Assembly (NCBI GenBank): GCA_050261915.1
Contig: JBLNDT010000057.1
Span: forward strand, 69,310-133,309
Direction: 5' to 3'
DNA length: 64,000 nucleotides
From: UBA699 sp050261915
Lineage (GTDB): Bacteria; Bacillota; Clostridia; Clostridiales; Clostridiaceae
The notes beneath the pieces were generated by a model. That model was not told the DNA's origin and did not search any database. It saw only the letters and a program-made list of their open reading frames with translations. Shown one piece after another: positions 33,478-42,663 of the stretch. The translations under genes were made by a program, and so were the position numbers. Positions within the stretch are counted from its first letter, which is position 1, and each line of letters opens with the position of its first letter.

Positions 33478-34344
33478 TTATTCTTCATCGTAAAAATCTA
33501 AAAAGGAATATTTCTTGCCATCCTTTTCCCAGCCTAAAACCGAGTTCATGTTTACATTTAATGCTGCGTTAAAAATTGATTTGTCCACATCATTGAAATC
33601 CTTTTTAATGTTTTTTATCATTTCTTTTATTTCATATCTTTTGTTTCCTATTTTCTTTGCAGCAACCATACATGAACAATTTAAAGGCCATATACCTGCA
33701 TTTTGTATAAATCTTTCTATATTAGGTTCTTCAATATAATACATAGGCCTAATTAGCTCTATTCCATCAAAGTTTGTAGATTTTAATTTGGGCATCATGG
33801 TTTTGAAGTTTCCTGAATATAGTACATTAAGCATGGTAGTTTCTATAACATCATTAAAATGATGACCTAGTGCAAGTTTATTGCACCCAAGCTCCTTTGC
33901 CTTTGTGTAAAGGGACCCCCTTCTCATTCTTGCACACATATAGCATGGATAATCCTGTGCAATCCTGTCTACCGCTTCAAAAATCCCTGACTCAAAGAGA
34001 TGTATTGGTATGTTTAAATAATTACAATTGTCAATTAATAGACTTTTTATATTTTCATGATAACCTGGGTCCATAGCTATAAACTCAAGTTCAAAGTTAA
34101 CTTTCCTATGTTTAATAAGCTGTTGAAACAGCTTAGCCATAAGCATGCTGTCTTTTCCACCTGAAATGGCTACTGCAATTCTGTCTCCATCTTCAATTAA
34201 ATCAAAATCATTAATTGCTTTAACAAACTTTGCCCATATTTTTTTTCTGTATCTTTTGGTTATGCTGTGCTCAATTTCCTCTAGAGGTCTTCTTTCATTG
34301 AAAGGTACCAGTATATCACAGCCTTGACCTGAAATTCCACTCAT
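33478..34344 (-). CDS. TtcA-like PP-loop ATPase (tRNA thiolation family)
   Basis: 288 residues of the N-type ATP pyrophosphatase superfamily: PP-loop SGGKDSMLMAKL, then CYMCARMRRG and LGHHFNDVIETTMLNVLYSG, and a late cysteine in NCSCMVA. The CxxC and following cysteines resemble TtcA, which uses a [4Fe-4S] cluster to put sulfur on tRNA cytidine 32. Firmicute relatives are often called TtcA-like, with uncertain target. The ATG at 34344 follows GAGGTG; the TTG at 34362 lies upstream of it. Monocistronic by context. Confidence 0.8.
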   Translation of the reverse strand: MSGISGQGCDILVPFNERRPLEEIEHSITKRYRKKIWAKFVKAINDFDLIEDGDRIAVAISGGKDSMLMAKLFQQLIKHRKVNFELEFIAMDPGYHENIKSLLIDNCNYLNIPIHLFESGIFEAVDRIAQDYPCYMCARMRRGSLYTKAKELGCNKLALGHHFNDVIETTMLNVLYSGNFKTMMPKLKSTNFDGIELIRPMYYIEEPNIERFIQNAGIWPLNCSCMVAAKKIGNKRYEIKEMIKNIKKDFNDVDKSIFNAALNVNMNSVLGWEKDGKKYSFLDFYDEE

Positions 34345-34407
34345 TAAAACACCTCGTTCCAAAGATAAATTATATCATTTTTAATCACCATATGCCATAT
34401 AATTTTC

Positions 34408-34436
34408 TTGAACTTTACTTAATTGTCTGCTATATT
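34408..34436 (+). promoter_or_regulatory. Sigma-A promoter for the antiporter leader
   Basis: TTGAAC (34408-34413), 17-base spacer, TATATT (34431-34436). Places the start point near 34443, giving a leader of about 105 bases. Confidence 0.6.
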
Positions 34437-34442
34437 ATAAAT

Positions 34443-34548
34443 GAATTTAATAATAGATTCGGTTGGCAAATGAAAATTTGTTTCAAGAATTTGTTTCTTG
34501 GGTGGGAAACTTTTGTTTTCCGCCTTTATTTTTTTTTGGAGGTGCAAC
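34443..34548 (+). promoter_or_regulatory. Structured leader ending in an intrinsic terminator, candidate riboswitch/attenuator
   Basis: Two small hairpins (CAAAT-GAAA-ATTTG and CAAGAA-TTTGT-TTCTTG) come before a strong terminator: GGTGGGAAAC / GTTTTCCGCC (34501-34524, TTTT loop) and TTTATTTTTTTTT to 34537. The GGAGG ribosome binding site follows with no gap. A terminator between a promoter and the ribosome binding site of a cation antiporter suggests conditional readthrough. I cannot match the upstream part to a riboswitch class. Confidence 0.65.
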
Positions 34549-35778
34549 ATGGAATCAACTGTTGTTATTTTAGCTGAAGACTTAATGAAAATTATATCCC
34601 TTTGCATATTTACAGGGATAATTTGTATGAAAATTGGCAATAGGGTACATATCCCCGATGTGGTGCTGTTTATTTTTTCCGGGATACTTCTTGGTCCAGA
34701 ATTACTAAATTTAATAAGCTTTAAAAATTATAAAACCGGAAGCCAGTTTATTCTATCCTTTGGAGCAGCCTATATATTATACGATGGGGGACGTGAAATA
34801 AGGTTAAAGGTCTTAAACAAGGTAAAGCTGTCGGTTTTGACCTTAGCCACACTTGGAGTGCTTATAACCACCTTTATAACTGGATATTTTACAGCAGTTG
34901 TGTTTCATATACCTTTTATTTATGCATTGCTTCTTGGTTCAGTTATAGCATCCACTGACCCATCTGTTTTAGTTCCATTATTTAAAAAAGTAAAAATATC
35001 AAACAAACCAAAGCAGACAATAATTTCAGAATCTGCCTTTAATGATGCTGCAGCAGCTATTATTACATTTTCTATCATTGGAATTATCCAAGGGGGAAAC
35101 TTTTCTATGGTTTCAAGCTTATCTGAGCTTATGATAAAAGCTATAGGTGGTATTGCTGTGGGCTCAGTGGTTGGATACTCATCAACTCTGCTTGTTTCAG
35201 AGAAGAAGTATAATTTTCTTAACGGGTATCCTGGTGAAATGTCAGTGGCTGCAGTAATTGGTGCATACTTTCTAGCCGAGCATCTTCACCTAAGTGGTTT
35301 CATGGCTGTATTCCTGGTTGGTATATTCTGCGGCAACAAGGAAACCTTTAGACTTTCAATTAATCCACATCATGAAAACCTCCACTTAAGCTTTAAGGAT
35401 GTATTAATAAGCCTTATTAGAATACTTATTTTTATAATTCTTGGAACACAGCTTAAAATTTCAATTTTGTCTCTATATTTTACAAAGTCATTGATTGTGA
35501 TTTTGGCGTTTATTTTCATTGGAAGACCAGTGTCCGTTATATTATCTACCTTCTTAGATAAGCCTGCTAAATGGAACATACGTGAGCTTGCTTACTTAAT
35601 GTGGACACGAGAAACAGGGGTTATACCAGCTGCATTGGCTGCCACTATAGTAAGCATGAATATAGCACATGCTGAAATAATTACCTCTGTTACCTTCATG
35701 GCTATAATTATAACTCTAACTTTTCAGGCCAGTACAGCTGGTTTAGCTGCTAAAATTCTAAAACTGGATATGGATTAA
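34549..35778 (+). CDS. Cation:proton antiporter, CPA1/NhaP type
   Basis: 409 residues, 11-13 membrane helices. The ion-binding ASTDPSVLVPLF segment and SESAFNDAAAAI (N-D pair) are characteristic of the sodium/proton exchanger families; the helix ending in WTRETGVIPAALAA is also conserved. It should exchange Na+, K+ or Li+ for protons. The start is the ATG at 34549 with GGAGG 6 bases upstream; the frame opened at 34498 lies inside the terminator of the leader. Monocistronic, with promoter, leader terminator and its own 3' terminator. Confidence 0.88.
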   Translation: MESTVVILAEDLMKIISLCIFTGIICMKIGNRVHIPDVVLFIFSGILLGPELLNLISFKNYKTGSQFILSFGAAYILYDGGREIRLKVLNKVKLSVLTLATLGVLITTFITGYFTAVVFHIPFIYALLLGSVIASTDPSVLVPLFKKVKISNKPKQTIISESAFNDAAAAIITFSIIGIIQGGNFSMVSSLSELMIKAIGGIAVGSVVGYSSTLLVSEKKYNFLNGYPGEMSVAAVIGAYFLAEHLHLSGFMAVFLVGIFCGNKETFRLSINPHHENLHLSFKDVLISLIRILIFIILGTQLKISILSLYFTKSLIVILAFIFIGRPVSVILSTFLDKPAKWNIRELAYLMWTRETGVIPAALAATIVSMNIAHAEIITSVTFMAIIITLTFQASTAGLAAKILKLDMD

Positions 35779-35781
35779 ATT

Positions 35782-35805
35782 AAAAGGGCCTTTACGGGCC
35801 CTTTT
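35782..35805. terminator. Bidirectional terminator between the antiporter and dbpA
   Basis: AAAAGGGCC/GGCCCTTTT stem with a TTTACG loop and T-runs on both strands. Confidence 0.88.
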
Positions 35806-35807
35806 AT

Positions 35808-37241
35808 TTATTCGTAAGATTTTTGTACCTTTACCGTTTTTCCTTTTATTGTTTTATGTTTAAGACCATCAAGTACTTTATGTCCTTTTTTGTTTAATAT
35901 CTCAACATAGGAGTGATTATCAAGTATTTCAATTATCCCGATATCCTCAGGTGATATTTCGGGAATTCCTGTAATAGCACCAACAATGTCTCCAGGTCTT
36001 ATCTTTTTCTTTTTTCCAGCCCCAATGTAGAGTTTCATTATATCCTGGTTTAACTTGGCAGTCTTTGGTGCCTTAATTTCAGGCTGACGTTTTGCTTCCT
36101 TAATAAAGTTATCCTTATTTGCCTGTATTTCATCAAAGGAAGGCCTTTCTGCTTTTTCAAGTTTAAAGCCTATATACTCTTCCACTTGTTCTTGAAAGCG
36201 ATGCTGATTACTGCTTACAAAAGTCAATGCATAACCGCTTTTCCCCGCTCTTGCTGTACGTCCTGTTCTATGCACGTATCTATCCTTTTCCATTGGAATG
36301 TCATAGTTAATTATGCAGGGAATGCTGTCTACATCAATACCTCTTGCAGCAACATCAGTAGTTACAAGAAACATAAATTCTCCTTTTTTGAATCTGTTCA
36401 TAATACTTAGTCTTTCATTTTGAAGCATTCCTCCATGGAGAGCTTCACATGGAATTTGGCGCTTTCTCATTCTGGAAGCAAGGGTTCCAGACCTTTCCTT
36501 GGTGCTGCAAAATATAATTCCGCTTCTAACAGCCTTGCTGTAAAGTATATCTATAAGAAGATCAAATTTATCATTTTCTTCTACCTCATAATATAGATGT
36601 TTTAAATTATCTGCAGTAATTTCACTGTCTATTTCAATAGTCTCTGGATTTTTCATGTATTTACTGCAAATATTGCTGAATTCTTCAGGAATTGTTGCTG
36701 AAAAAAGCATGGTTATTTTTTCTGCAGGGACTTTGTTTATTATTGCCTCTACCTGGTCAATAAATCCAAGCTTAAGCATTTCATCAGCTTCATCTATAAC
36801 AAGGTATTTTATTTCCGTTAGATCCAAAGTTCCACGTTCTATGTGGTCCAGGGTTCTTCCAGGGGTGCCTGATACAATATGAGTTCTCTGTTTCAAGGCA
36901 TTTACCTGAGCTTCGTAAGGCTGTTTCCCAAAAATCGCAGTACACTTTATTCTTTTAAGCCTTCCTATATTGGTGATTTCATCCTTTACCTGGACACACA
37001 GTTCCCTGGTTGGTGTAAGGATAAGTGCTTGAGGTCTTCTTTCTTCAATATTAACCCTTTCACATATAGGGATACCAAAGGCAGCTGTTTTTCCTGTACC
37101 TGTTTTGGATTTAACCACCAGATCCTTCCCCTCTAGTGCTTTTGGTATAACTTGTTCCTGAACAGCTGAGGGTTTTTCAAACCCAAGTTTTTTTAAAGCA
37201 TTTAATATTTCATTTCCAATTTCAAAATTGTTAAAATTCAC
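35808..37241 (-). CDS. dbpA: DEAD-box RNA helicase, DbpA type
   Basis: 477 residues. Helicase motifs in order: KSKTGTGKTAAF (I), PTREL, GTPGR, IDEADEML (II), FSATIP (III), and HRTGRTARAG (VI). After residue ~400 a DbpA-type RNA-binding domain follows (KLYIGAGKKKKIRPGDIVGA ... VQKS), the domain that directs DbpA/YxiN to 23S rRNA hairpin 92 in ribosome assembly. The start is a GTG 7 bases from AGGAG; no nearer ATG fits. Likely monocistronic. Confidence 0.92.
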   Translation of the reverse strand: MNFNNFEIGNEILNALKKLGFEKPSAVQEQVIPKALEGKDLVVKSKTGTGKTAAFGIPICERVNIEERRPQALILTPTRELCVQVKDEITNIGRLKRIKCTAIFGKQPYEAQVNALKQRTHIVSGTPGRTLDHIERGTLDLTEIKYLVIDEADEMLKLGFIDQVEAIINKVPAEKITMLFSATIPEEFSNICSKYMKNPETIEIDSEITADNLKHLYYEVEENDKFDLLIDILYSKAVRSGIIFCSTKERSGTLASRMRKRQIPCEALHGGMLQNERLSIMNRFKKGEFMFLVTTDVAARGIDVDSIPCIINYDIPMEKDRYVHRTGRTARAGKSGYALTFVSSNQHRFQEQVEEYIGFKLEKAERPSFDEIQANKDNFIKEAKRQPEIKAPKTAKLNQDIMKLYIGAGKKKKIRPGDIVGAITGIPEISPEDIGIIEILDNHSYVEILNKKGHKVLDGLKHKTIKGKTVKVQKSYE

Positions 37242-37346
37242 TTAATCACTCCTGTATTTCATATTTTACAATACCGCATTTTCATGGTATGGAATTTGCC
37301 TGCTATTAAGTATATAATGAAAAGATAAATAGGTTAAGAGGTTATT

Positions 37347-39359
37347 ATGAATAAAAAAAAATTTCTTATTTTAATCCCTATAGTTGTGTTCTTAATTATA
37401 TTTGCAAACAGGTTAATTGTAAATCAATATAATATTAACATTATCCAGTACTTTTATAAATCCCAGCCCTTAACTGATGGTGAAAAGCAGTGGCTTAACC
37501 AGCATGGTCCTATTATTTACGGTGCTGATAAAAATTCTCCTCCATTAAGATATGTGGATAGTGAAACTGGACAGTACAAGGGAGTATCTGTAGACCTTAC
37601 TCAAGCATTATCAATAGAACTTGGAGTGGAAATAAAATTTAAGCCCCAGGTTTTTAGTGATGCCCTTGTTAGCCTTGATAAGGCCCAGATTGATATATTT
37701 GACATATTCCCAAGCAGTGAACGGGGCAAAAGCTATCTATTTTCAGACCCTATATACAATATCCGAGGAGTAATACTTGTTCCTTCGGGAAATACAAGTA
37801 TAAGATCCTTTACTGATTTAAAAAACAAGAAAGTAGCTCTTGTAAATGGTGATTATGCTGTGGAATATCTTAATTCAGCCCTTGCTGATGTTAATTTTGT
37901 TAAAACAGATGATATGGAACATGCTATTAAAGTACTTATGGCGGGACAAGCAGACTGCGTTGTTGGTGATGAACCTGTAATAAGTTATTTTACCGACATC
38001 TTAAAAATAAAGGATAAAACAGATATAATAGCTGCTCCTCTTTATGAAAAGGGTGTGGTCCTTGCAATACCAAAGTCGGAGCCTGAGCTTCTTGGTATAA
38101 TAAATAAAGGCGTTTTAAGTCTGAAAGAAAAAAACACTGCAGAAAAAATACAGCAAAAGTGGTTTGGAATATCTACTCCAATAACAAGAGACAGTTTATC
38201 AGAAAAAGTATTTACATATATATGGATTGTTACAGCGTTATTTTGTATTATTTTTTATTTCCTATATTATTGGAATGAAAAATTAAAGCAGGAAGTCAAA
38301 CGACAAACCGAGGAGCTATTTATAAGTAAAAATGATCTTGAAACCATATTTGACGGAGTTACATATTTCATGGTGGTTGTTGACATAAATTATAATATCT
38401 TAAATGCAAATCGTGCATTTTGCACCTTCACTAATATAGATAAAAATGATGTTATAAAAATGAACTGCAGGGACTTTCCTGATATCTTATTTAGTGAACC
38501 AATAAAAGAACTTATTTATGAAACTTTCAATAATAACATTGAAAAAAACGGTGAAATAACTATTAATTTTAATGTTTTTGAAATAGGAACCTTCCCTTTG
38601 TTTGATAAAAACAAAAATACTGTTAAAGTGCTTCTTGCAATTAAAGACGTAACACAATTTAAAATTAATGAGAAACGACTGCTGCAATCTGATAAAATGG
38701 CTGCAGTAGGCCAACTTGCAGCAGGTATTGCCCATGAAATCCGAAATCCCCTGGGACTTATCAGAAGTTATTCCTACATACTTAAAAAACGTTTGATCAG
38801 TGATGACAAAAAGTCCCTTATGGCAATTGAAATAATTGATGATGCAGTGGATAGGTCAAGCAATATAATAAATAACCTGTTGAACTTTTCAAGAATGTCT
38901 GGAGATATAAAAGAATTAGTTAATTTAAAAGAGTTTATCCAAGGTATACTAAGCCTTGAAGATAAAGCCTTTGGAAATAGTGACATTCATCCAGTGCTTA
39001 TATGCCCTGAAAACTTAGTCTGCAGCTTAAACCAGGAATCCTTAAAGCACATACTTATTAATTTGATTTCAAATTCAATTGATGCTATGAATAATGGCGG
39101 AACTTTAAAAATTGAATGTGCTTCAGATGATTTGAACCTATTACTTACAGTAAGCGATACTGGCATAGGTATTGAAGAAAAGGATATGGACAATATATTT
39201 CATCCCTTCTTTACAACTAAACCTCTAGGAAAAGGTACAGGTCTTGGACTTTATATAATTTACAATGAGGTACAGAAATTTGGCGGGAAAATCACTGTAG
39301 ACAGCAAGCTTAGTGAAGGAACAACCTTTAAAATTATACTTCCTTTAGGAGATGATTAA
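37347..39359 (+). CDS. Solute-binding sensor histidine kinase (SBP_bac_3-PAS-HisKA-HATPase)
   Basis: 670 residues. A signal anchor (about 5-22) is followed by a bacterial extracellular solute-binding domain family 3 (about 40-270: RYVDSETGQYKGVSVDLTQAL, DIFDIFPSSERGK), a membrane helix (~283-305), a PAS domain, and the kinase core with H463 in HEIRNPLGLI and ATPase motifs NLISNSIDAMNNGG and GTGLGLYII. Family 3 domains usually bind polar amino acids, so an amino acid signal is plausible. It overlaps the sigma-54 regulator gene by a few bases and so forms a two-component pair with it. Confidence 0.92.
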   Translation: MNKKKFLILIPIVVFLIIFANRLIVNQYNINIIQYFYKSQPLTDGEKQWLNQHGPIIYGADKNSPPLRYVDSETGQYKGVSVDLTQALSIELGVEIKFKPQVFSDALVSLDKAQIDIFDIFPSSERGKSYLFSDPIYNIRGVILVPSGNTSIRSFTDLKNKKVALVNGDYAVEYLNSALADVNFVKTDDMEHAIKVLMAGQADCVVGDEPVISYFTDILKIKDKTDIIAAPLYEKGVVLAIPKSEPELLGIINKGVLSLKEKNTAEKIQQKWFGISTPITRDSLSEKVFTYIWIVTALFCIIFYFLYYWNEKLKQEVKRQTEELFISKNDLETIFDGVTYFMVVVDINYNILNANRAFCTFTNIDKNDVIKMNCRDFPDILFSEPIKELIYETFNNNIEKNGEITINFNVFEIGTFPLFDKNKNTVKVLLAIKDVTQFKINEKRLLQSDKMAAVGQLAAGIAHEIRNPLGLIRSYSYILKKRLISDDKKSLMAIEIIDDAVDRSSNIINNLLNFSRMSGDIKELVNLKEFIQGILSLEDKAFGNSDIHPVLICPENLVCSLNQESLKHILINLISNSIDAMNNGGTLKIECASDDLNLLLTVSDTGIGIEEKDMDNIFHPFFTTKPLGKGTGLGLYIIYNEVQKFGGKITVDSKLSEGTTFKIILPLGDD

Positions 39360-39360
39360 C

Positions 39361-40761
39361 TTGGCAGTTTTAAATAATTTTAAAATATTAATTGTAGATG
39401 ATGAAATTCAGTATCAGGATGTTTTTAAAATGATATTGGAGGAAAACGGATATTTTGCTAAAGCAGTATCCTCAGGAATGGAAGCCCTTAAAATCCTTGA
39501 AAGCGAAAACTTTAATCTTGTACTAACAGACCTTAGGATGGAGGGAATGGATGGACTTAATCTCCTTGAAAATATAAAAAAGCTTTCAAAATATACGGAA
39601 GTTATAATAGTAACTGGATACGGCACCATAGAAAATGCTGTTAATGCTATAAAAAAGGGAGCCTTTAGTTATTTTATTAAAAGCCGTGATCCGGAGGAGC
39701 TTATCCTTGAAATTGAAAAGCTAAAAAGAATTCATGAACTTGAAATTGATAATAAAGCTTTAATTAAGGCTCAGAATGATTTTAACTATCTTCTAACTAC
39801 AAAAAGCAAAAAATTCCAAAGCGTTTTAAATGTAATAAATAAAGCAGCTGACAGCAATGTAAGTATATTTATTACAGGGGAATCCGGGGTTGGCAAGGAG
39901 GTTATGGCAAGATATATTCATCAAAAAAGCTTTAGAAAAAACCGTCGTTTCCTTGCTGTAAACTGCCAGACTTTATCTGAAAACCTTCTTGAATCTGAGC
40001 TTTTTGGTCATGAAAAGGGATCCTTTACCGGTGCAAATGACAAAAGAACCGGCAAGTTTGAAGAAGCCCATGGAGGTACTCTTTTTTTAGATGAAATTGG
40101 AGAAATCCCTGTGAATATACAAACAAAACTCTTAAGGGTTCTTGAAACAAGAACTATTGAAAGAGTTGGCAGCAACAAACCAATAAATATAGACATACGG
40201 CTTATATCTGCAACCAACAGGGATATACAAAAATCAATAAAGTCAGGATATTTTAGAGAAGACTTATATTACCGGCTTAACACAATAATTATTGAAATAC
40301 CACCATTAAGGCAAAGAAGAGAAGATATTCCAGATTTAATTCATTTCTTTCTAAGGAAATGTGAAAAAGAACAGAAAAAAAGAATATTGTCTATGGATAA
40401 TGAGGTAAAAGATTTTCTCCTTAACTACAATTACCCAGGTAATATAAGGGAACTAAGAAACATTGTTGAGAGATTAGTTGTTTTATCTGAAAATGGGCAC
40501 ATAAGTTCCATGGACCTTCCAGATTACAAATCTCAAGAAACCCTTGAATATGCTGCGGAAAATGTGCTTCACGGACTTGATTCAAAGGAGCTTCCTTTTG
40601 ACAGCATAGCTACCTTGAAGGATTATAAAAGAAACTTCGAAGCAGACTACATAAAAAAAGTGCTGGATAAATGTGCCGGAAATATGACTGAAGCATCAAG
40701 GCTTCTTGGTATCAGCAGAAGGCAGCTCTTTAACAAGGTAATAGAATATAATCTAAAGTAG
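39361..40761 (+). CDS. NtrC-family sigma-54-dependent response regulator
   Basis: 466 residues. Receiver domain with D13/D14, phosphoacceptor D57 and the K in FIKS; AAA+ domain with GESGVGKEVMARYIHQ (Walker A), ELFGHEKGSFTGAND (the sigma-54 contact loop is GSFTGA rather than GAFTGA) and GGTLFLDEIGE (Walker B); C-terminal Fis-type helix-turn-helix (AGNMTEASRLLGISRRQLFNK). The start is taken as the TTG at 39361, 9 bases from AGGAG; the ATG at 39352 abuts that site. The ortA sigma-54 promoter and tandem operator lie just downstream, making ortAB the obvious target. Confidence 0.92.
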   Translation: MAVLNNFKILIVDDEIQYQDVFKMILEENGYFAKAVSSGMEALKILESENFNLVLTDLRMEGMDGLNLLENIKKLSKYTEVIIVTGYGTIENAVNAIKKGAFSYFIKSRDPEELILEIEKLKRIHELEIDNKALIKAQNDFNYLLTTKSKKFQSVLNVINKAADSNVSIFITGESGVGKEVMARYIHQKSFRKNRRFLAVNCQTLSENLLESELFGHEKGSFTGANDKRTGKFEEAHGGTLFLDEIGEIPVNIQTKLLRVLETRTIERVGSNKPINIDIRLISATNRDIQKSIKSGYFREDLYYRLNTIIIEIPPLRQRREDIPDLIHFFLRKCEKEQKKRILSMDNEVKDFLLNYNYPGNIRELRNIVERLVVLSENGHISSMDLPDYKSQETLEYAAENVLHGLDSKELPFDSIATLKDYKRNFEADYIKKVLDKCAGNMTEASRLLGISRRQLFNKVIEYNLK

Positions 40762-40763
40762 TT

Positions 40764-40802
40764 GGGAAATTTATTTCTCATTATTGTGGGAAATTTATTT
40801 CC
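40764..40802 (+). promoter_or_regulatory. Tandem enhancer sites for the sigma-54 regulator
   Basis: GGGAAATTTATTTC occurs twice (40764-40777 and 40788-40801), 24 bases apart; each copy has the dyad GAAAT-TT-ATTTC, and the second extends to GGAAAT-TT-ATTTCC. Two equivalent sites on near the same helix face, about 50-90 bases above a -24/-12 promoter, are what an NtrC-type activator needs. Confidence 0.75.
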
Positions 40803-40816
40803 ACATGGAAATTTTG

Positions 40817-40851
40817 AGCACATGAAAAGGATGATTTTTCATGTGCTTTTT
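40817..40851 (+). terminator. Terminator of the sigma-54 regulator gene
   Basis: AGCACATGAAAA/TTTTCATGTGCT stem with TTTTAATGG after it, located between the enhancer sites and the -24/-12 promoter of ortA. Confidence 0.85.
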
Positions 40852-40853
40852 AA

Positions 40854-40869
40854 TGGCATAAATTTTGCT
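40854..40869 (+). promoter_or_regulatory. Sigma-54 (-24/-12) promoter of ortAB
   Basis: TGGCATAAATTTTGCT: the invariant GG and GC are separated by exactly 10 bases and the flanks fit TGGCAY-N5-TTGCW. It lies about 60 bases before the ortA ATG and downstream of a sigma-54 activator gene. Confidence 0.85.
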
Positions 40870-40927
40870 CTCACTATACTTTGAAAGTTTTCAATATTTC
40901 AAAAATTTATTTTGTGAGGTGTAATAC

Positions 40928-41236
40928 ATGAGTACAGTTAAAAAAGGAGAATGGGTTCAAATACATGAAATAGTATTGAGTCCTGAAGAAAGAACAGGAA
41001 AAATTCCTGAAGAAACTAGAAAGGTGCCTCTTGAATTATGGGTTAAGGGTTTCCTTAACACAGATGCAAATATTGGTGACAAGGTTGAAATAACCACAAT
41101 AACAGGCAGAACTGTGGTTGGAACTTTAGTGGATGTAAATCCTGTTTATACACACGGCTTTGGTGAAACCTTTGTTCCTGAGCTTCTTAAGGTTGGTCTT
41201 CAGGCAAAAGGTATTCTGAAAGGAGATGAAATATAA
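40928..41236 (+). CDS. ortA: 2-amino-4-oxopentanoate thiolase, alpha subunit
   Basis: 102 residues. Matches the small OrtA subunit: GEWVQIHEIVLSPEERTG, RKVPLELWVKGFL and TGRTVVGTLVDVNP. With OrtB it cleaves 2-amino-4-oxopentanoate with CoA to D-alanine and acetyl-CoA, the last step of anaerobic ornithine oxidation (Stickland metabolism). ATG behind GAGGTG. Its stop overlaps the ortB start. The other ornithine genes (orr, oraSE, ord) are not in this window. Confidence 0.92.
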   Translation: MSTVKKGEWVQIHEIVLSPEERTGKIPEETRKVPLELWVKGFLNTDANIGDKVEITTITGRTVVGTLVDVNPVYTHGFGETFVPELLKVGLQAKGILKGDEI

Positions 41237-42657
41237 TGGCTAAAGATATAAGTTATGATTCTGTTACCGCTAGAAGCAATGAAATTATTAAAGATGCTAT
41301 AGGTGTTGATTATACAAGCTATGAAAGCGGAAATATTGCCTTTGATTATGAAAGAATGATGGAAGCTACTGGATACTCCCTGGAGGAAGTACTAAAAATA
41401 AATAGTGAAACAGGTGTAGGAAATACTCCTCTGTTGGAGCTTAAAAATATAACAGCCCTGGCTAGAAAATTATCACCTGCCGGAAAAGGTGCAAGAATAT
41501 TTGTAAAAGATGAGCAGTGTAATCCATCAGGAAGCTTTAAAGATAGAAGAGCTGCCCTTTCAGTTTATCAAGCTCAGAAAATGGGTTATAAGGGTGTTGC
41601 TGCAGCAACCAGCGGAAATTATGGAGCAGCTGTGGCGTCTCAAGCTGCAATGAGAAACCTTAAATGCATAATAGTTCAGGAATGTTTCGATTCAAGAAAA
41701 GTAGGTCAGCCTGAAATTCTTGAAAAACAAAGGAAATGTGAAAACTTAGGTGCAGAAGTTATACAGCTCACTGTAGGACCTGAACTCCACTATACCTTCT
41801 TAAGAGTACTTGAGGATACAGGTTACTTCAATGCTTCACTTTATTCCTTCTTTGCAATAGCTGGTACTGAGTCCTTAGGATATGAACTTGCAAATCAGTG
41901 CAAGGAAATGGTTGGACGTTTTCCTGACTATGTAATAGCAACCCAGGCAGGTGGAGGGAATCTTACCGGAACAGCAAGAGGATTAATAAAAGCTGGAGCA
42001 ACTGACACAAAAATATATGGAGCCAGCGTTGATTTAAAAGGGCTTCACATGGCTTCTGATACGGACTTTAACAGGAAATCCTTTACCACTGGTCACACCG
42101 GCTTTGCAGTACCATATGCAACAAACCCGGATCATTCAGATGTACCAAGAAGCGCTGCAAGAACCATGAGATATATGGATGAGTTCTTAACTGTAAAACA
42201 AGGAGAAGTTTTCTATATAACCGAATTGCTTGCAAGCATTGAGGGTATGGAAAGAGGGCCTGCTGGAAATACATCACTTACAGCTGCCTTTGCCTTAGCT
42301 AGAGAGCTTGATGAGGATAAGATAATTGTTGTCCAGGAAACAGAGTATACCGGAGCGGGAAAAATGCCTCAGCCTCAGCTTTCATTTGCAAGACAAAATG
42401 GAATAGAAATATTGTTTGGAAACCCAGATGATGATGTTCCTGGAAAGAATATAATTCTTCCTGAACACCCTTCCATGATAAGAGCAAGATTTGCAGACAT
42501 GGATAAACTCAGAAAATCCTATATAAAAAATGCAGTTAATCATGTGAATGCCACCTGGGCAACTGAGAATGATATTGACTTCTTAATTGCAGAAACAAAA
42601 TCAAACAGAGAATTTGTTTTAAATGCTTTAAAAGAATTAAATATACAAATATTATAA
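41236..42657 (+). CDS. ortB: 2-amino-4-oxopentanoate thiolase, beta (PLP) subunit
   Basis: 473 residues, fold-type II PLP enzyme related to threonine synthase. NPSGSFKDRRAA contains the Schiff-base lysine, TSGNYGAAVAS and TQAGGGNLTGTA bind the cofactor. The length and order are those of OrtB, the catalytic subunit of the thiolase. It overlaps ortA by one base, and the two are followed by a terminator, so this is a two-gene operon under the sigma-54 promoter. Confidence 0.92.
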   Translation: MAKDISYDSVTARSNEIIKDAIGVDYTSYESGNIAFDYERMMEATGYSLEEVLKINSETGVGNTPLLELKNITALARKLSPAGKGARIFVKDEQCNPSGSFKDRRAALSVYQAQKMGYKGVAAATSGNYGAAVASQAAMRNLKCIIVQECFDSRKVGQPEILEKQRKCENLGAEVIQLTVGPELHYTFLRVLEDTGYFNASLYSFFAIAGTESLGYELANQCKEMVGRFPDYVIATQAGGGNLTGTARGLIKAGATDTKIYGASVDLKGLHMASDTDFNRKSFTTGHTGFAVPYATNPDHSDVPRSAARTMRYMDEFLTVKQGEVFYITELLASIEGMERGPAGNTSLTAAFALARELDEDKIIVVQETEYTGAGKMPQPQLSFARQNGIEILFGNPDDDVPGKNIILPEHPSMIRARFADMDKLRKSYIKNAVNHVNATWATENDIDFLIAETKSNREFVLNALKELNIQIL

Positions 42658-42663
42658 AGTCAA

